This document shows, in pieces, positions 36,301 to 49,100 of a stretch of DNA of 64,000 nucleotides. Both the position numbers and the translations under genes were made by a program. Origin of the DNA: Bemisia tabaci. Its lineage: Eukaryota; Arthropoda; Insecta; Hemiptera; Aleyrodidae. The stretch is taken from assembly GCF_918797505.1 (NCBI RefSeq), contig NC_092797.1, positions 21,651,372 to 21,715,371 on the forward strand, in the 5' to 3' direction. The notes under the pieces are model-generated. The model did not search any database and was not told the DNA's origin. It saw nothing but the letters and a program-made list of their open reading frames with translations. Positions within the stretch are counted from its first letter, which is position 1. Each line of letters begins with the position of its first letter.

Positions 36301-39225
36301 CTAGAAATTTAATAAAAAAATACTTTCATTATTTATGAGAGTATCCTATGACAAAATTTAAAGCAAAACTTAACACTTGACATAAACATTAGCATCAGAG
36401 ATACTGCAAAACCAATCATATTATCCACACTTACTCTAAGGTATTCTCAGTCCAGCAATGTTTTAGGACATTTTCTCCCAACTGATATTTATTGCCGAAA
36501 TCATTATGATTTAGAAAGATGGCTGGAAAGTTTTTTCTTTTCTCCTTCAAAACAATCAGCGATAATGGACGTTAAACTAAATTGTTTATTCCAGTCTTGT
36601 GGAGAGAAATGCATTTGGTGTGCCAAATTTCTGGATGATTTAAGTCCAATTTTCCTCAAGTTGTGATTAAATATTAATTTTGACAGTTTTCCTGGTTGGC
36701 TGAGAGAGAGAATCTCCTAATGCTTCAAGCTGTGTTACTGGGAGAATTAGTTTTCAAAGTCTGTATGTATTAAGTTTTTTTCATTTCTTGATTGATATCA
36801 AAGGTATATTCATAAACTGAGCAAAATACTGCCTTTTAAATGTTGTAAACAAAAAAAAAAAAAAAAAAAAACCAACTTTTTGCCTCCAAAACGTTATTAT
36901 CCCCAACAGATTTTGCTTCACACACACAGCCTACTTCAAACATGTTGTTATTGCCAACAAAGAGAGTCTGAGGTTCTCCATTGGCATCTGCTGGAAGTCT
37001 GCAAAAACATAAACAAAATATGTAAATCTTGACCTGGGAGATTTTCAAACATTCAAAGCAACCTCATCAGACATAGCATTCACATTTAGATATTAGTATG
37101 CTAAACAGCAAGATCTTTTATCTGCATGTTGTATAGTATCAAATAAACATTAGTAAGTAGAGAGATAGAAGAATATATTTAATAATATTTAAGTGCTGTA
37201 CTTATACAAAGAAGTAGTTAATTTAAAATAGTAATGATGAAATTTCCTGAACCTGGGTAAGATTGATGATACACCTGCAATGTGTAAGGAAAAAATTAAT
37301 AAATCAACATATGAGCCTCTCTATGTTGCTTAACCTCAAAGATAAAGAAGGATGAAAAATACATACTTATTTGCTATGACTGATTGCTCTTCAATAATGT
37401 TCCCATCTCCAATCACAATAGGACCGTTTTCTGCAAGGATTGATGCTTTCGGGTGGATTATAGTTAAGGTGCCGATTGAGACTGTGCCCTGAAGTTTTAT
37501 GTCCTTGCAGACTGTGGAGCCAACAGCAATACTTGCTCTGAAAAATAAAAACGTTGGAAAATCTTCAGTAAGGTTAAATTTATACAAAAAAAGTGCACTG
37601 AAACACTGACAGCTACCCACTATGGCAAGTTTCCTCTCCAGATCCTTACAACCAGCTAAGGAGTTTTGACTAGATGAAAGTAAGCTTGACTCAGAACCTC
37701 TTAACTTAAACTATGTACCTTCATCCTTTAATGAGATGACAAGGAAATAGTCATTGCCCAGTCAAAAATGGAATTAAACTGATGGGATGAAGAAGTTCAT
37801 TATCATTAGGCAAAGAGAAAAAACAACCGTAGTTGATCTGGAAATTCTAAAAAAAAAAATGGGAAAAAATGGAATTTCTCAAAGATAATTTCCCCCAAAA
37901 TATCAATGAATAGCACGGGATAACTTCTCAAGGAAAAATTATAAAATTTTTCTGGGAGGGTTCGTGGGTTCCCTAGAACTCTTTCTGATAGTATAGATTT
38001 TTCTATAAGCCCCTCAGTAAGCTGTAAGACAGCTCCTTGGAGGAGGTATGTATACAAAATATTTGCCTAGAGCACTACGAAAGCCCCGCACATATAGGGA
38101 CCTTGAGGATAATTGCTCGTGGGTTCCCTAGAACTCTTTCTGATAGTATAGATTTTTCTATAAGCCCTCAGTAAGCTGTAAGACAGCTCCTTTGAGGAGG
38201 TATGTATACAAAATATTTGCCTAGAGCACTACAAAAGCCCCGCACGTACAGGGACCTTGAGGATAATTGCTTCTATGGACATTCAAGTAACTTCGCAAGT
38301 CACCTGGATGCAAGGTAATTATGCACGGCAAGCTTTTCCTCTATTCAGGCTCCAAAAATCAACAAAACGTTTAGTTGTGTGGGCACCATTTTAGCCTTGT
38401 TAGCAAGTTTGAAGCAGAATTCTGATGCTATCATGTTCTATTCTTATTACATACTCTTTCAGTATAAATACTGACCTGGTACAAAGGAGCGACAGAAGCA
38501 ATAAGTGTCAAATATGACTAAATTAGCATTTGTTTTTCAAAATTCCCTCAAAGATTGGAACAACGCTGACACAAATGCGTGTTTGGTAGATTTACGGTAG
38601 TCTATAGCGGTGCATACCTTGATTTTACCTACCTTGACACAGGTGCACTTAGTTTTCCTAATTTGAGGTGGTTGTAAATCCTATTTTGTCCTCCAAAAAC
38701 TGGCGAGAGTCCACGCCAAATAGGGTATCGCACCAACGTCACTTTTTCAAATTGAGTAAATGCAAGAATCAAGATGGTGGATTTTAATTTTTTTTTTAGC
38801 ACTCAATGAGCACTAGGGGTATTCCCTCAAAGAGAAAAAATTTGGCTAACATTGTTGGACAATTCGGCCACTGCAAATAAAAGATATTTTTCGAATACTG
38901 AGGTCACACATAATTGATCATTTCTCAAAGTGTCGCCATCACTCTCTAGATCCTTTGGCTGATAGTGGATCTTCAGTTACAGTCTGAAAGTGCATAAAAA
39001 AAAAACTTATTTGGCATCGACTCTAACTGATAGACTAAGAACTCCACCGGCTCTTTTCCTACACATAATAACGATGTAAGTGAAGTTAAGTTTAATCTAA
39101 AATGTAGCGATCGATTTTAGGGGCACACGTAATAAGAAATAGAGGGGAAAAAATCATTGAAAGGATGAGAATTCAGAGACTTACTGGTAGGATACTTCTT
39201 TTTTGGCTTTCGCACCATTGTCCAT
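33347..39225 (-). CDS. DCTN6: Dynactin subunit 6 (p27), complete five-exon gene
   Basis: Seen: five coding exons join in frame on the minus strand: 39225-39185, 37537-37367, 36998-36877, 36300-36158 and 33433-33347, with exon phases 2, 1, 0, 0 matching at every junction. The product is 187 aa; the human protein is about 190. Residues 15-160 are hexapeptide-rich (GTVSIGTLTIIHP, GPIVIGDGNIIEEQ, VGNNNMFEVGC, VGDNNVLEAK, ISNGCFIGAAC), as expected of a left-handed beta-helix. The C-terminus carries the family tail KVLPNYHHLKK. Known of the family: it is a non-catalytic subunit of the dynactin pointed-end complex (with p25, p62 and Arp11) and acts in dynein-driven transport. Start choice: the ATG at 39225 gives MDNGAKAKKEVSY and the right phase; the nearby ATG reading MVRKPKKKYPT is one frame off and would not splice in frame. 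Oddity: the exon 3 donor is GTTGGT, followed by a T-run, rather than GTAAGT. Introns are 1647, 368, 576 and 2724 bp; the last is loaded with transposon relics. Confidence 0.93.
33700..34060 (+). mobile_element. Degenerate Helitron relic: helicase C-terminus and possible 3' terminal hairpin
   Basis: Seen: bases 33745-33915 read KGQSFYRVLYFEKPLFSHGQ then LYVALSWLTSKKGIKVL and IIVWQEIF. This matches the last helicase block of Helitron Rep-helicases (family pattern: S-Q-G-Q-S-F, then F-S-H-G-Q-L-Y-V-A-L-S-R-V, then a tail ending N-V-V-Y-K-E-V-F). The arginine of the ALSR motif is replaced by tryptophan and everything upstream is missing, so it is dead. About 110 bases further on, GC-rich DNA includes GGGGGCAGAGCCCCCT (34038-34053), a hairpin like those before a Helitron 3' end, though no clean CTAG follows at the usual distance. 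It lies in the last intron of the dynactin gene, on the opposite strand. Confidence 0.72.
34323..35979. mobile_element. Long foldback element in last intron of the dynactin 6 gene
   Basis: Seen: the left arm (34323-35009) and right arm (35303-35979) are reverse complements, starting and ending with GCAAAAGAGCGACGCCAA. An 84-codon open frame in the left arm (34597-34851) recurs on the other strand in the right arm (35462-35716) with a single amino-acid change, so the arms are nearly identical over at least 250 bp. A small outer difference is a short insertion in the left arm near 34340. Each arm has internal direct repeats of about 155-165 bp (starting near 34611, 34776 and 34931). The roughly 290-bp loop begins with (AACCT)6. 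No transposase is present. A foldback or non-autonomous terminal-inverted-repeat element is the simplest reading; no target duplication could be called. Confidence 0.85.
35011..35040. repeat. Interstitial arthropod telomere-type repeat (AACCT)6
   Basis: Six perfect AACCT units, i.e. TTAGG on the minus strand, sit at the inner edge of the left arm of the foldback element. TTAGG is the standard insect telomere unit. Confidence 0.9.
37963..38271. repeat. Tandem duplication of 155 bp in dynactin 6 intron 1
   Basis: CGTGGGTTCCCTAGAACTCT starts at 37963 and again at 38118. The two units differ by only a handful of bases (a lost C in AAGCCCC, CACATATAGGG against CACGTACAGGG), so the duplication is recent. 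Confidence 0.92.
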
Positions 39226-39769
39226 GAGGGGAAGAGATGTGTAAGAAAGAGATTGCACGGATACGGCTTGTAAAAAATGTTGAGTAGAGAAGTATTATTA
39301 TTCTCCCAGTGATCAACTGGAGAGAACTTTCCTTTCACTCTGGGCTATTTAATCAATGTAAAATCTCGAAAAATCTCGATCGCTAGTGAGATTCTCCTCT
39401 GTTCTCTTGTAAAAAATCGCTTGAAAAAGCGATTTTTTGTATGTGTGAGTGCGCTCCCATAAGATCTGATGTAACCGCTTATTGTATTAGTGTGTATTTT
39501 ACAGGGGTTTTTCGAGACTACCGATAGTCGCTGTTCGATACGTCGATACGTCGATTCAATTCTAAACCTACCAACCCTTTCCTACAAAATACCCTGTTCC
39601 TTCTGAGTTTCCTTAACTTTGCCTTCTTTAACTCCGTTTCTAAATAAACTGTATTAATTATCTGAAGTTCTTTATATCTTAAAGCTTCAATTTCCAATAT
39701 GAATTTCCTAACTTTTTCACCATTCTCCTTATAAAACAAAATCAATTTACGTATGTACTTTTTACCCTT

Positions 39770-41740
39770 GTGTTTAGCGCTTGTTTCATTTGTGCGTCAG
39801 CTTTGATACAAAGGCGGATTGTTTACGTTCATTTTATAGTTGAGCATTTTCCAATTTTTTCCTTTAAATCTCTTCGAAAAAGTCCCAAAATGACTTAGCA
39901 CTCTTTAAATAAGTAATTCACCCCTTCAACTTAACATTGATGGTACTTTGGATGGTTCCACCTTTTGCAGTGAGAGAAACTGAATTGCCGAGTTTCTGAG
40001 CTGGCTATGGCTGGCTCCTTGGTTTGTCCGTGTCCTTCGGTTTGATTTGTGATTTGTGCAACTTCCTTAATGGATAATCTTACTTATCAAAATACTCTTT
40101 GACTGTGCGTGGAGTGTAATTTTGTCTTGAGTCTTGACAGCATTAGCACCATGTGAATCAAAATTTCAATCAACTCCATTTTTGCCGCAGGGTAGGGATC
40201 CTTTAGCTATCCTACCGCTATCAGAGTGCTGTCGAGAAACTAATCACAACTGTCGGTATGTTCTGTTGAGCAGTTATGTAAATATAAAACGGTTGTATTT
40301 GTTAGTCAATTTCTTTTGTATGTGAACAATAACTGAATGTCCAGAATTCCAAACATCTGACTGTATCTCAAGTATATGTCGGAAATATTTATCAAGGTCA
40401 GAGTTTGTGAATCCTTGGCAGCAGTTAATGAATTTCCCCTAAGTAACAACTTCGCTCAACAAAGTTTGGTAAGTAAGTACAGCTCAGATCCACCATCGTA
40501 CACATATAATTACATATTAGTTTAAACTCAGTGCGAGTAATGTTTTGAGGGTAAAGTGTTCTCTATTCTCCAACATTTATTAGCAGGGGTGCGAATTGCG
40601 CGGAGGCTGAGAGGTACTTGTTATTTTTCTAGATTTTTCAGATTTGCAATTTTTGTGGAATACTTACTGTGACTTTGGCACACATTCTAAAATTAACAAG
40701 AAATTCCACAAAAGTTTGATCAGCGCGTTGTGCTGACCTTCTTGCGAGAACCTAGCCCGAAGCTGAAAATTGCAGAGGCATGAAACAATGTTCACTTTGG
40801 TTTGTGAGATTTTCTTATAAACTTGGCATCCTCATATTTGTCCGACTTTTACCAAAATAATCTTGAAATTATCCCTCCCATCACCACATAGCAACAAAAT
40901 TAGCATAAACATTCTTGATAAGAGGTGGCATAGTATCCAGAGACCCCTGAGAGTTTTGTATTAAATACTAATGATGCTCCTCTGGCAGAATTAAAAATTG
41001 ACCATTCTAAACTACATACTCATATCAACAGCTCTTGCTGACAACAACCTGCTACCTTCATCAACTTAATCTGAAGTTTAGAATAATAGATAAGCCGCCA
41101 ACTAATGTACTATCATTTCCATGCAAACAGTCAACCTTGTATTTATTGAGGAATGATAAATACAGTTTTTACTATGCCTTAGAGTTCTTACCATAATTCT
41201 TACCATTTGGAGTCAGGAAATAAAAATAATTGCTTCATTGTTTGCATTTTTATTGGCCAACTAAGTTCACAGTGGAACTTTCGTCTACTTGGTGTTAATG
41301 AAGGTAAATATTTATTCTTCTCTTATTTGGATGAGAATTACCTAGGTACATCAAATAGGTATGACATACTGTGACACTGGGTGCCGCTACTAGGTACTCT
41401 ACTTATATTTCAACGATACTGGAAAAATTCATAACTCAGGTAAGGACGTTATCTTGCAAGCTACAGAGCTAGTAATTAGTCATATTTCGATCCTTTGAGA
41501 TTCTTTCATCATTCAGAAATAAAAAACTAAATTCAGCTGGAACAGGCACATTTCTAGGAAGGAATGTGACGGATCATTTATATCTAATTTATATCTCATC
41601 GTCATCTCATTTATCAAACAATGCTTCTCGTCCTCATCTTGTTCTAATCTTGTTGAGAGCAGGCGAAGATTTGAAATGCGCGCTACAGATTCGGTAGTCG
41701 CCTGGCAAAAGTGGTACCCGCCTGACGTCACAAAACTTCA
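39770..41740 (+). repeat. Dispersed repeat copy between the dynactin 6 and Deltex genes
   Basis: Same family as 56490-58160: AATTCACCCCTTCAACTTAACA, ATGTCCAGAATTCCAAACAT and TCTTTCATCATTCAGAAATAA correspond in order. More diverged than the 56.5/58.2-kb pair is between itself. It fills much of the intergenic space where both genes' 5' ends should lie, so part of it may be transcribed or regulatory. No protein was recognised. Confidence 0.7.
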
Positions 41741-42059
41741 AGATGGCAACAAAAATCAAACTGGGACAATAATCAAAGAAAAGGACTGTGGTGGTTACAA
41801 AGGAATACCTAAATGATCATTCATTTTTTCGAACCCTTATAATTTAAAAAATTAATTTGAAGTGAAGTACGTATTTGGAGACTTTACACTTTACTGGGAG
41901 AACATCCAATGCCCAGCATGAGCATTGGAAACGTCATTCGTGAACTCAAAATGACCGACTTGTTATTATTCCAATAAATTACATTACGTCAAAATTATAC
42001 AGAGTCAAGTAATTTTCGTTGAGGCCCGTTGTCTCTTATCACGAACGCACCTGTCCAAG

Positions 42060-42472
42060 GACATGTCTCAGGTGCAATTTGAGGTTATAAACAATGATGA
42101 CTGTTGAGTGTTCGTTGTGGGATTCTTGTTGAATGGTGATGTACGTGTTTATATTTTGACGTTTCTCTCAAAATTTTCCCACGGTCGGAAGAGTTCGAAG
42201 AAACACCAAACACGACAGAAATCTATTATTTTATCAAAATTTCGTGTGATACTTTTAGTTTCAATCGATTATCTTTGTTTCATATTTTTACCGCAGAGAT
42301 TCAACTCCGCGAATTCATCCAATTTGATCCAGTTCTCTAGCCGTGTCACCAGTAGCAGTTTAACTCAGAATCTGGAGCAGTCTCAGCCACAATTCAGACA
42401 TGTATTTGTGCTCACAGTAGCAAATCATACGTAATTCAGCTGTTCTTATTTGATCATGGGGAGTAATATCAG
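42060..42472 (+). other. Possible Deltex 5' non-coding exon and promoter area
   Basis: The first coding exon begins with an acceptor at 43141, so an upstream exon must exist. ATATCAG followed by GTAAGTCAAG at 42473 is a strong donor. Other GTAAG donors lie at about 42531 and 42613, so the choice is uncertain. No TATA box was singled out. Confidence 0.25.
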
Positions 42473-43159
42473 GTAAGTCAAGTAAACCTCCTGTATCTTC
42501 AAATTCTTATCTTACTTGACCAGCAATGAGGTAAGCTCTGTCGAACTTGTTAACTTGTTGGTGCCTCAGGCATCATTCGCTGAGCTGAAACTCGATTCCG
42601 ATCGAGTTTAGGTAAGTTTTGCAATGGACCTAGCATTGGCAAGTTCCTTCGCTGTTTTCAAGACTGGAATTTGGTGAAACTCTCCTATGATGGTGCCTTA
42701 TATCATACATTGGCCTCCGGCTAGTATCTTAAAAACGGTCGAAAAAACACTGTCCTGTAATGTCCTACCCATGATTGATTCTGGAGTGAAAAATGTAGGG
42801 GAGATCAAAGTGAGACCTAATCATGGCCAGTAAAATCAAATATTTCCCTATAAACTCGCGACTGAGTGAGCGTCTATGAAACTCAATTTGTGAATTTTGG
42901 TAAGAAACTGGGGTAGCCTTTTTCACTGGTTTTCAATTTATTCGCAAATCGCCTCTAAAATTTATTTCAAATTCATATCTTTAAATTAGCTGGGAAGGAA
43001 CAGTATGGCTTTTCACATAGCTGTACTCCTTGTCCCTAATTTAGGCTCACTTCCTCATTTTCAATTTTCTGCCTGCAATTCGAATGCTGTGCAATCAATG
43101 ATCGGTGCTCTATGAATCAATTTTATTTCCTCTTATTTCAGTTTTTAAAAGCGCAAGTC

Positions 43160-46100
43160 ATGGCAGGCCATGCTGTTGTAGTGTGGGAGTGGGAAAACAG
43201 ACAAGGCCGCTGGAGACCGTACAGTCCGGAAGTGTCACAACTGCTTGAGAGAGCTCATTGTAAAAAACTCACTCGTGTTATTCTCTCAGATGCTGATCCA
43301 AATTTGGAGTTCTACTACATCAATTTGAGAACTAAACAGCAGTGCTCAGAAGAAGATGGTAAGTATTTTTTATAAATGCAAGTGAGAATTAAGAAAATAA
43401 TAATAAGCCCTCAGTCCGTATTACTTTTCTGACTCGTGTCTTTCATGTAGTTACCCAAGTTAGAGAATGCAGCCCAGATTTAGTCTGTAATTTATGAAAG
43501 CAGCAAAGCTTACTGCATTGTAATTTTGTACTGTTTGACTTAGTTTAATCATATTTATTTACAAATTTCAGGCACAGTTTACAACGTTAAGCGGACGTTC
43601 TATCCACCAGATTCACCAGCGGGGAAAGGTGCTAAGTGGGAGTGGGAAGGAGATATCACAAACGAGTGGCACACTTATGATATGGAGGCTCAGTGCCTTA
43701 TTGAACAAGCTTGGGCATCGGTAGGTGGCTCTTTTATTATTGGTAGCAAGAGTTGATCATGCAATAAACATCCTATGATTTTGGGGTTTTCGGAAGTTTC
43801 TGGGGTCCTTCCTTGAAAGATCTAAAAGAATATAACTCAAGAAATATTTTAAGCAAGAGAACTATTAGCAAAATTCAGCAGTCAATGTGGTAGTCGGAAA
43901 GACAAGAAACAAGAAATTTTTGTACAAGAAAATTTTGTGGTACAAGAAATTTTTTTTCCAAGTAGTCCAGTTTTTTTCATCAATTTATTTTCTAAATATT
44001 TTTCAGTTCTCTAAAAATAGGAAGCAGCATTTATCATCAGGAAAGACACTGAATAGCAAGTTGGTTTCAGAGAAGAAATTAGCAGAGTGCGCTACTTTCT
44101 TGTGGAAAAAAGTTCGAATTTGCTACTTTTTTTGTGAAAGTGGGGTTTCTCCTGCGCGCTTAGTCTTTTTACTGAAAAGATATTTTTGTGGAACCGAACT
44201 TGATTTTTGTGAAAGCAAAGAACTTTTTGCACTTTTGGAAAAATTTAGCTGAATGAATTCTCAATGAAAAGAATGGGGACATGATTGAACTGACCGAAGA
44301 ATACCATCCAAGTTGCTTGGAGTCAAACATTTTGTAACAAGCGAGGTATCACTGTATAAATGCTAGATCAATTTCGAATAACCTAAAATTATTAAAAAAT
44401 GTTGGTCGCAAGGAAGTTGTAGAAAGTTGCTTTTATTGTTGTGGCAAGATTTTCAGCATAACTTCAAGCTACTTCACTCTCAATCACTGTTTAAGAAGCT
44501 GTAGTTTTTTAGTTAACTCATACAGGGTTTACCTTACACTGTCCGGGAAATCTAGGGGACTTTAAAATAATGACAGTGCCTGGAAAAAATTGTTATTCAG
44601 AGCATTTTAGACATTTTGAACAACAAATGATAAATGCTTGTGTTCGAGAGTGGCAATTTGTATCTATTTCCATCATCTTGCATATCCTCAAATGTTGGGG
44701 AATATTACCCATTCGTTGGATGGGATGTGTCAAGGATCTTATTTTCTAAAAGAACCCAGTGACATAGAACATTCCACATAAACTCTGATCCTTCAAAGTT
44801 TGGAAAAAAGTAACAATCATAGTATTTGAAGTCACATTTTCTTCAAGTAAAGAATTACAATTCATATTTACAGAAAATGAAACTGTTCAATTTTCCTACT
44901 ATTACATGAATTTTTCAGTATTTAATACCTCCCCTCTGTGTGTTTCATTAATCAACAGGGTGAACAAACAATAGACTTTAGCAAGACATATCTTGGTTTT
45001 CCGTACAAATTAAATTTTTGTAACCTAACACAAGTAAGAAATACAACAGGTTATGTGAGGAATATCCGAAGAACTCAACAAGCACCATACCCTCTAGTCA
45101 AAATGCAGCCTGAGGAAGCCTGTCTCATGGCAAGTAAGTAGATTTTGAAGTCATTTTATGCTGAAAAATCTATTTTTGATAGGCTCCCTTACTATTTCTA
45201 TTTGCACTTGAGGCAAATATTAACCATTTAATAATTTGAAATCGTTTGTCTGCATCTATTTGGTGTAAAACCTAGAGGAAACTGCAGGAAGAACTCATTT
45301 CTGACCTTGTCAACAGAGGTGTTGAGTATGAGATAATAATTTTTCCTGTGCAAAGTTTCAAAATTTTCATAAATTAAATTTTTTTAAATGATATGTATTA
45401 TGGTAAGGAAACCACCAGCTAATTTTATTTAAAACTTCGTATATCATTTGCATTCTACAAATTGTCAAGGAGTGCTGACATTTATTTTACTTCGAGGACA
45501 GAAAGGCGAAACAAATTCTAACGTACAGAAACCGAGGAATTCTCTTGATGCATCTAAGGTTTAAGGGGCCGTTTACGAAATATGTAACGCTAAATTTTGG
45601 AATTTTTAACCCCTTTGCCCCGTTTACCTGGGTGACACTATTGTGACGTGGGTCCCTATGCTTTAACATGTGAAACAAAATGTTGTGGTGTTCCTCTCAG
45701 CCCCCCTCCTTCCTATATCCTTACATATATAATGAATATATTATTATGAATATTTTATGAATATATTATATTTTATGAACGTCTCCTAAGACCTCAATCA
45801 TAGAGAAAAGTTGATTCAAGAAAAATTCCTATTTGACAATCCTCAGTTCTGGCTTTAAAGAGAAAGCCACAGCAATACTGCCGTGCCAAGGAATAATGCC
45901 GCATGAACATTCGAGAGTTGCCAAATTTTCCTTGATTAAACATGTATTTTTGATCACATTCATACTTATTATTCCTTGAAATTTTCAGATATGTTGGATT
46001 AAATTGCATACAAAATTGTCTGAAAATTTTGGAAAATTATATTCGCAATTTTCCCAGTAAATTCGGTTTTTATCAGAGGAAACTCGGCAACGTCTGAAGA

Positions 46101-49100
46101 CTTGTACAGTGTTCTTCCTTAGCACAGCAGAATACCGCCCTTGCCTCCGCCCTTTTCCCTCGTGTACAGTGGGAAGGAGGAAACAAAATCCTCTTCATTG
46201 CTTTTTGAATTAGATCGAATTTACGAACTATTGTCTACCAAAATCTCCTTTTCTCTTAGGCCAAAGGATATATCAGCATCCTAACACAAGTAGCTGTTTG
46301 CCCGATGGAGCTGTGAAAAAACATCCAAATTTATTTTCTAGCACCCACAAGAAGCATTTGAAAAAATCCAAATTGCCTGCAGATGCGAGTCACTCTCATA
46401 GCAACAACATAGCTCGAACAATTTTAAACAATTTAAATATCTTTAGTAAGTATTGATTTATGGCTGCCTCAACACACAGCTGCAACAATTGATGGTATTA
46501 CTTTCATCATTATGTCAAAATTTTATCATAATCTACGACACAAAAAAGCGGGGCCCAGAAGCAGAGTCAGTGACTCACTTATGGTATTGATGAAGTGTTA
46601 TATCTTGGGTACATTGGCTAATTCATACAACCCTGGTCAATCAACCGAAGCCTATCAACCCTTAAAGTCCTGAAACAATAGACAAAGTCGCTTTGCGGAC
46701 CCTGCGATTCCACTTTTCATGTCGTAGACTGTAGACCTCATGCGAGGAAAATTAATATTCGTGCTTACATTATTTCTTACCACATGGACAAAAGAGCTCA
46801 CAAGCAGACTTGGCAACAGCTCTTTCCTTGATCTTCAATCTGCAATCACACTCCAGTCCTTTTTTTCTTCCTTTGATATTCAAAAAACTGCCGGAAGCAT
46901 TATGTAGTTGATCAACATTTTTTTTTCATTTATTTTCATCTGATGCTAGAATTGAAATGGATTTTACTTTTCAAAATTCATAATTTTTTTAATTATTTGG
47001 GGTGCTCAACAGGCATGTTTTCATATCTTATAAATTAGGCCTCTAGAAACTCTTTCTATTATTGTATTTTTTGTAAGTTATCTTTGTAATTGCTTAAATT
47101 TCCTCTTTTTTTATACAGGTCATAAGGGTAGCGTAAGTGAACCTTCTCCCCCAGCGAGTGATTCCTCAGTTCTAGATGCCGACTCAAGTAGCACCAAAAG
47201 TGGAAGAAGGCCCAGTGTTGATACAGTTTCAACCTATCTTAGTCACGAAAGTGAATTCCGCACCTCTCGTGTAAGTCAGATGTTAATCCACTTTATTTTT
47301 TTTTAAAGATGACCCGCATCGTATGAAAAGTTTTAGGACTTGTCTTTTCAAAACTCTCTTATGTATGTATGTATGAGCCGCTTTTACGGCGCGCTAGGGC
47401 GCTCTGCGACGCCTATTCTCCACAGGAATCTGTCATGGTAGAGATCCTCCGGAAGGTGGCATCTCTCCATCTCTTCATGGATGCCCTCTACCCACCGTTT
47501 GGCTGGACGCCCTCTCCGTCGCCTACCTGGGGGGACCCACTCCAACACCTTCTTCGGCAACCTGGTATCAGCCATTCTCTGCACATGCCCATACCATACC
47601 AATTGCTTGGTCATGATATCGTGCACAATCGTCCCCTCAACGCCCATTATCTCTCGGACACGTTCATTCCTGACACGTTCTCTCCTCGAGATTCCAGCCG
47701 ATCGTCGCCAGAAATCCATCTCGGTCGCCTTGAGCATTTCTTGGGTCCGCTTCTTCAACTGCCACACTTCACTGCCATAGGTGATAATAGGCTTGACAAC
47801 CGAGTTATAAATCCTCTTCTTGTTGTCTTTGGAAATCCTTTGGTCCCAAAGGATCCCATTAAGCATGGCGATGGCTTTCCTTCCTAGAAGATTACGGTCC
47901 CGAATGGCCTGATCCAGCTTCCCATCCGAAGTCAGGTTCACCCCCAGGTACTTGTATTGTTCGCAACTTTCTATATGTTGACCATCCTCCAGGACTATGC
48001 TTTGCTGAGCACCTCCGACTGACATCTTTTTTGTCAAAACTCTCTTTCAAAGTAAAAAAAAATCATCGCTGATTTCCATGAATCATATGATCCCCCTTTT
48101 GATAAAAAAATTTCAGTTGACCCAAACATGTAATTCTACATCCAATTTTGCCAATTACAGAGTGTGATTTTCATTTTTTTATACCTACAAAATTTATTTC
48201 ATTTCTATTTCAGAAGAGTGATTTGTCCCTTATTTTTTACTTAGCCATCTGAGTTTTAGTTTTTTTCTTAAATTGATTAGAAGACTTAGAATTAACATAG
48301 TTTTTTTAGTAAATTTCAATCGTTTCACCTCCCCTATCTAACCTTAAGACTTGGTAGTATGCATAAGAAAATTCCTCTGGAGAAACATTGGATGTTTCCT
48401 TTTTTAAATTCACCGTAGCTCTTTAAATATTGCTTCAAATTGAAATTTCTAAAAACTATTTTTTAGAGAAAATTTTGTTCTATTGAAAATTCTTAAATCA
48501 AACCCTTTTTGACCTAAGAACGTATTCAAGTATTCGTAGAAAGTATTCTACTTTTAAAAGTCTGAATGTGATTTTCTTAAAACTCAACATCTGTCATTAT
48601 TGCCGATACGGCCTCATAAAGAGAGCCCCTTCCAGCATTTTGAGAATGGAAATGACTCTATTTTTCCAACAATATTAATGTTAGTTACAACCCATTGCTC
48701 GAAGCTACTGATGTAACACTTTTGAAGTAAAGCTTTAGTTTAATACTCAGGTATTAATACATACAAAGGATCTCCCCCTTAAAAATAAAGTTCTAATGTT
48801 CTAAGGTGCTTCTCACTGAGCTATATTTCTATTTCAGGCTGATCTATTGGATGTCTCTGCTAGCAGTGATGATGTCTTTGAAATCAGAAGCCGACAAGGA
48901 ACTCCAAGAAAAGGTGCAATTGTTGGTATCGATGCTGCAAGTGAATGTATATCTCAATATGTTGAAGTTGTTGAGAGGAGAATTGAAGAAGCATGTCCTA
49001 TTTGTCTTGTCAGCTTAACACAGGCACCAGATATTTCTTCCGCAAACATAGTAGTTTCCTTAGTGCGGTGTCGGCATTGCATGCATCTGGATTGCCTCAA

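Noticed and set aside
47369..47887. 172-codon plus-strand open frame in a Deltex intron
   Set aside because: It is the antisense shadow of the reverse-transcriptase frame on the minus strand.
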